The notes under the pieces were generated by a model. It searched no databases and was not told the origin of the DNA. It worked only from the letters and a program-made list of their open reading frames with translations. Below are positions 4,893 to 5,039 of a stretch of 5,039 nt of DNA, in pieces. A program made the translations under genes and the position numbers. The first letter of the stretch is position 1, and every line of letters starts with the position of its first letter. Source of the DNA: Ilumatobacteraceae bacterium (GTDB taxonomy: Bacteria > Actinomycetota > Acidimicrobiia > Acidimicrobiales > Ilumatobacteraceae); the NCBI GenBank assembly GCA_030728545.1, contig JANQZQ010000005.1, positions 1 to 5,039 of the forward strand, written 5' to 3'.

Positions 4893-5039
4893 GTGATTCG
4901 GCCCGCCTTCAGGCGTACCCCCCTCCCACGAACCCGCCTCGCCTGGTTCGTTGTGGCATTGCTGGGGTTGCTGGCACCCCTGGCACTACCTAGTTCGGTG
5001 GCTGCCGACACCGTCGATGACCAGCGCCGACGGGTCTCT
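4893..5039 (+). CDS. N-terminus of a secreted protein (signal peptide), possibly cell-wall related; truncated by window end
   Basis: From the GTG at 4893, 49 codons are open to the window edge. The product starts MIRPAFRRTPLPRTR, a strongly basic n-region, followed by the hydrophobic stretch LAWFVVALLGLLAPLAL (16-32) and a likely signal peptidase I site VAA before Asp39. The mature part begins ADTVDDQRRRVS. This highly charged start resembles the beginning of the coiled-coil region that precedes peptidase M23 or NlpC/P60 domains in secreted actinobacterial wall hydrolases, but only 11 mature residues are visible, so function cannot be assigned. The start is supported by the immediate fit of signal peptide and promoter; it has no Shine-Dalgarno. 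It is preceded by a 114-bp gap after guaA that contains the second 27-bp repeat copy and the promoter, so it is likely its own transcription unit. Confidence 0.75.
   Translation, partial: MIRPAFRRTPLPRTRLAWFVVALLGLLAPLALPSSVAADTVDDQRRRVS

Overview
The window is a compact, almost fully coding stretch of bacterial DNA. It is moderately GC-rich by eye. Gene content and protein style point to an actinobacterium, most likely of the class Acidimicrobiia (an inference from remembered family resemblance, not a search). The supporting signs are a short RibD reductase domain, a small CIG..PKPGCG membrane protein next to guaA, a GTG start with no Shine-Dalgarno after a TAnnnT -10 box, and an FMN riboswitch that appears to act on translation.

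Minus strand (3173 down to 1) holds a run of four genes. First is a 99-aa single-pass membrane protein of unknown function. It overlaps by 8 nt a 315-aa EamA/DMT-family transporter, if the transporter starts at the GTG chosen here. Four bases after the transporter stop begins a well-conserved FMN riboswitch (RFN element), followed directly by ribD (deaminase/reductase, 331 aa). ribD overlaps ribBA (DHBP synthase/GTP cyclohydrolase II) through an ATGA stop-start. ribBA runs off the left edge at residue 270, just inside its cyclohydrolase half. RibBA and RibD supply both committed branches of riboflavin synthesis: RibA and RibD act on the GTP/pyrimidine branch, and RibB makes the four-carbon unit. 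FMN, the end product, should shut off ribD translation because the ribD Shine-Dalgarno lies in the closing stem of the riboswitch.

A 63-bp divergent intergenic region (3174-3236) separates this run from guaA on the plus strand. GuaA is a complete 513-aa GMP synthase. Its last codons and stop coincide with the first copy of an exact 27-bp repeat, and the second copy follows 42 bp later in the intergenic space.

At the right edge is the start of a secreted protein (signal peptide, then the beginning of a polar mature region). Its promoter looks leaderless and overlaps an 11-bp-period TGTAA direct repeat that could be a response-regulator site.

The core genes are ordinary. The points worth a second look are the operon-internal riboswitch with its Shine-Dalgarno in P1, the small two-cysteine membrane protein with the linked transporter, the shortened RibD reductase domain, the repeat fused to the guaA stop, and the possible regulator box before the secreted protein.
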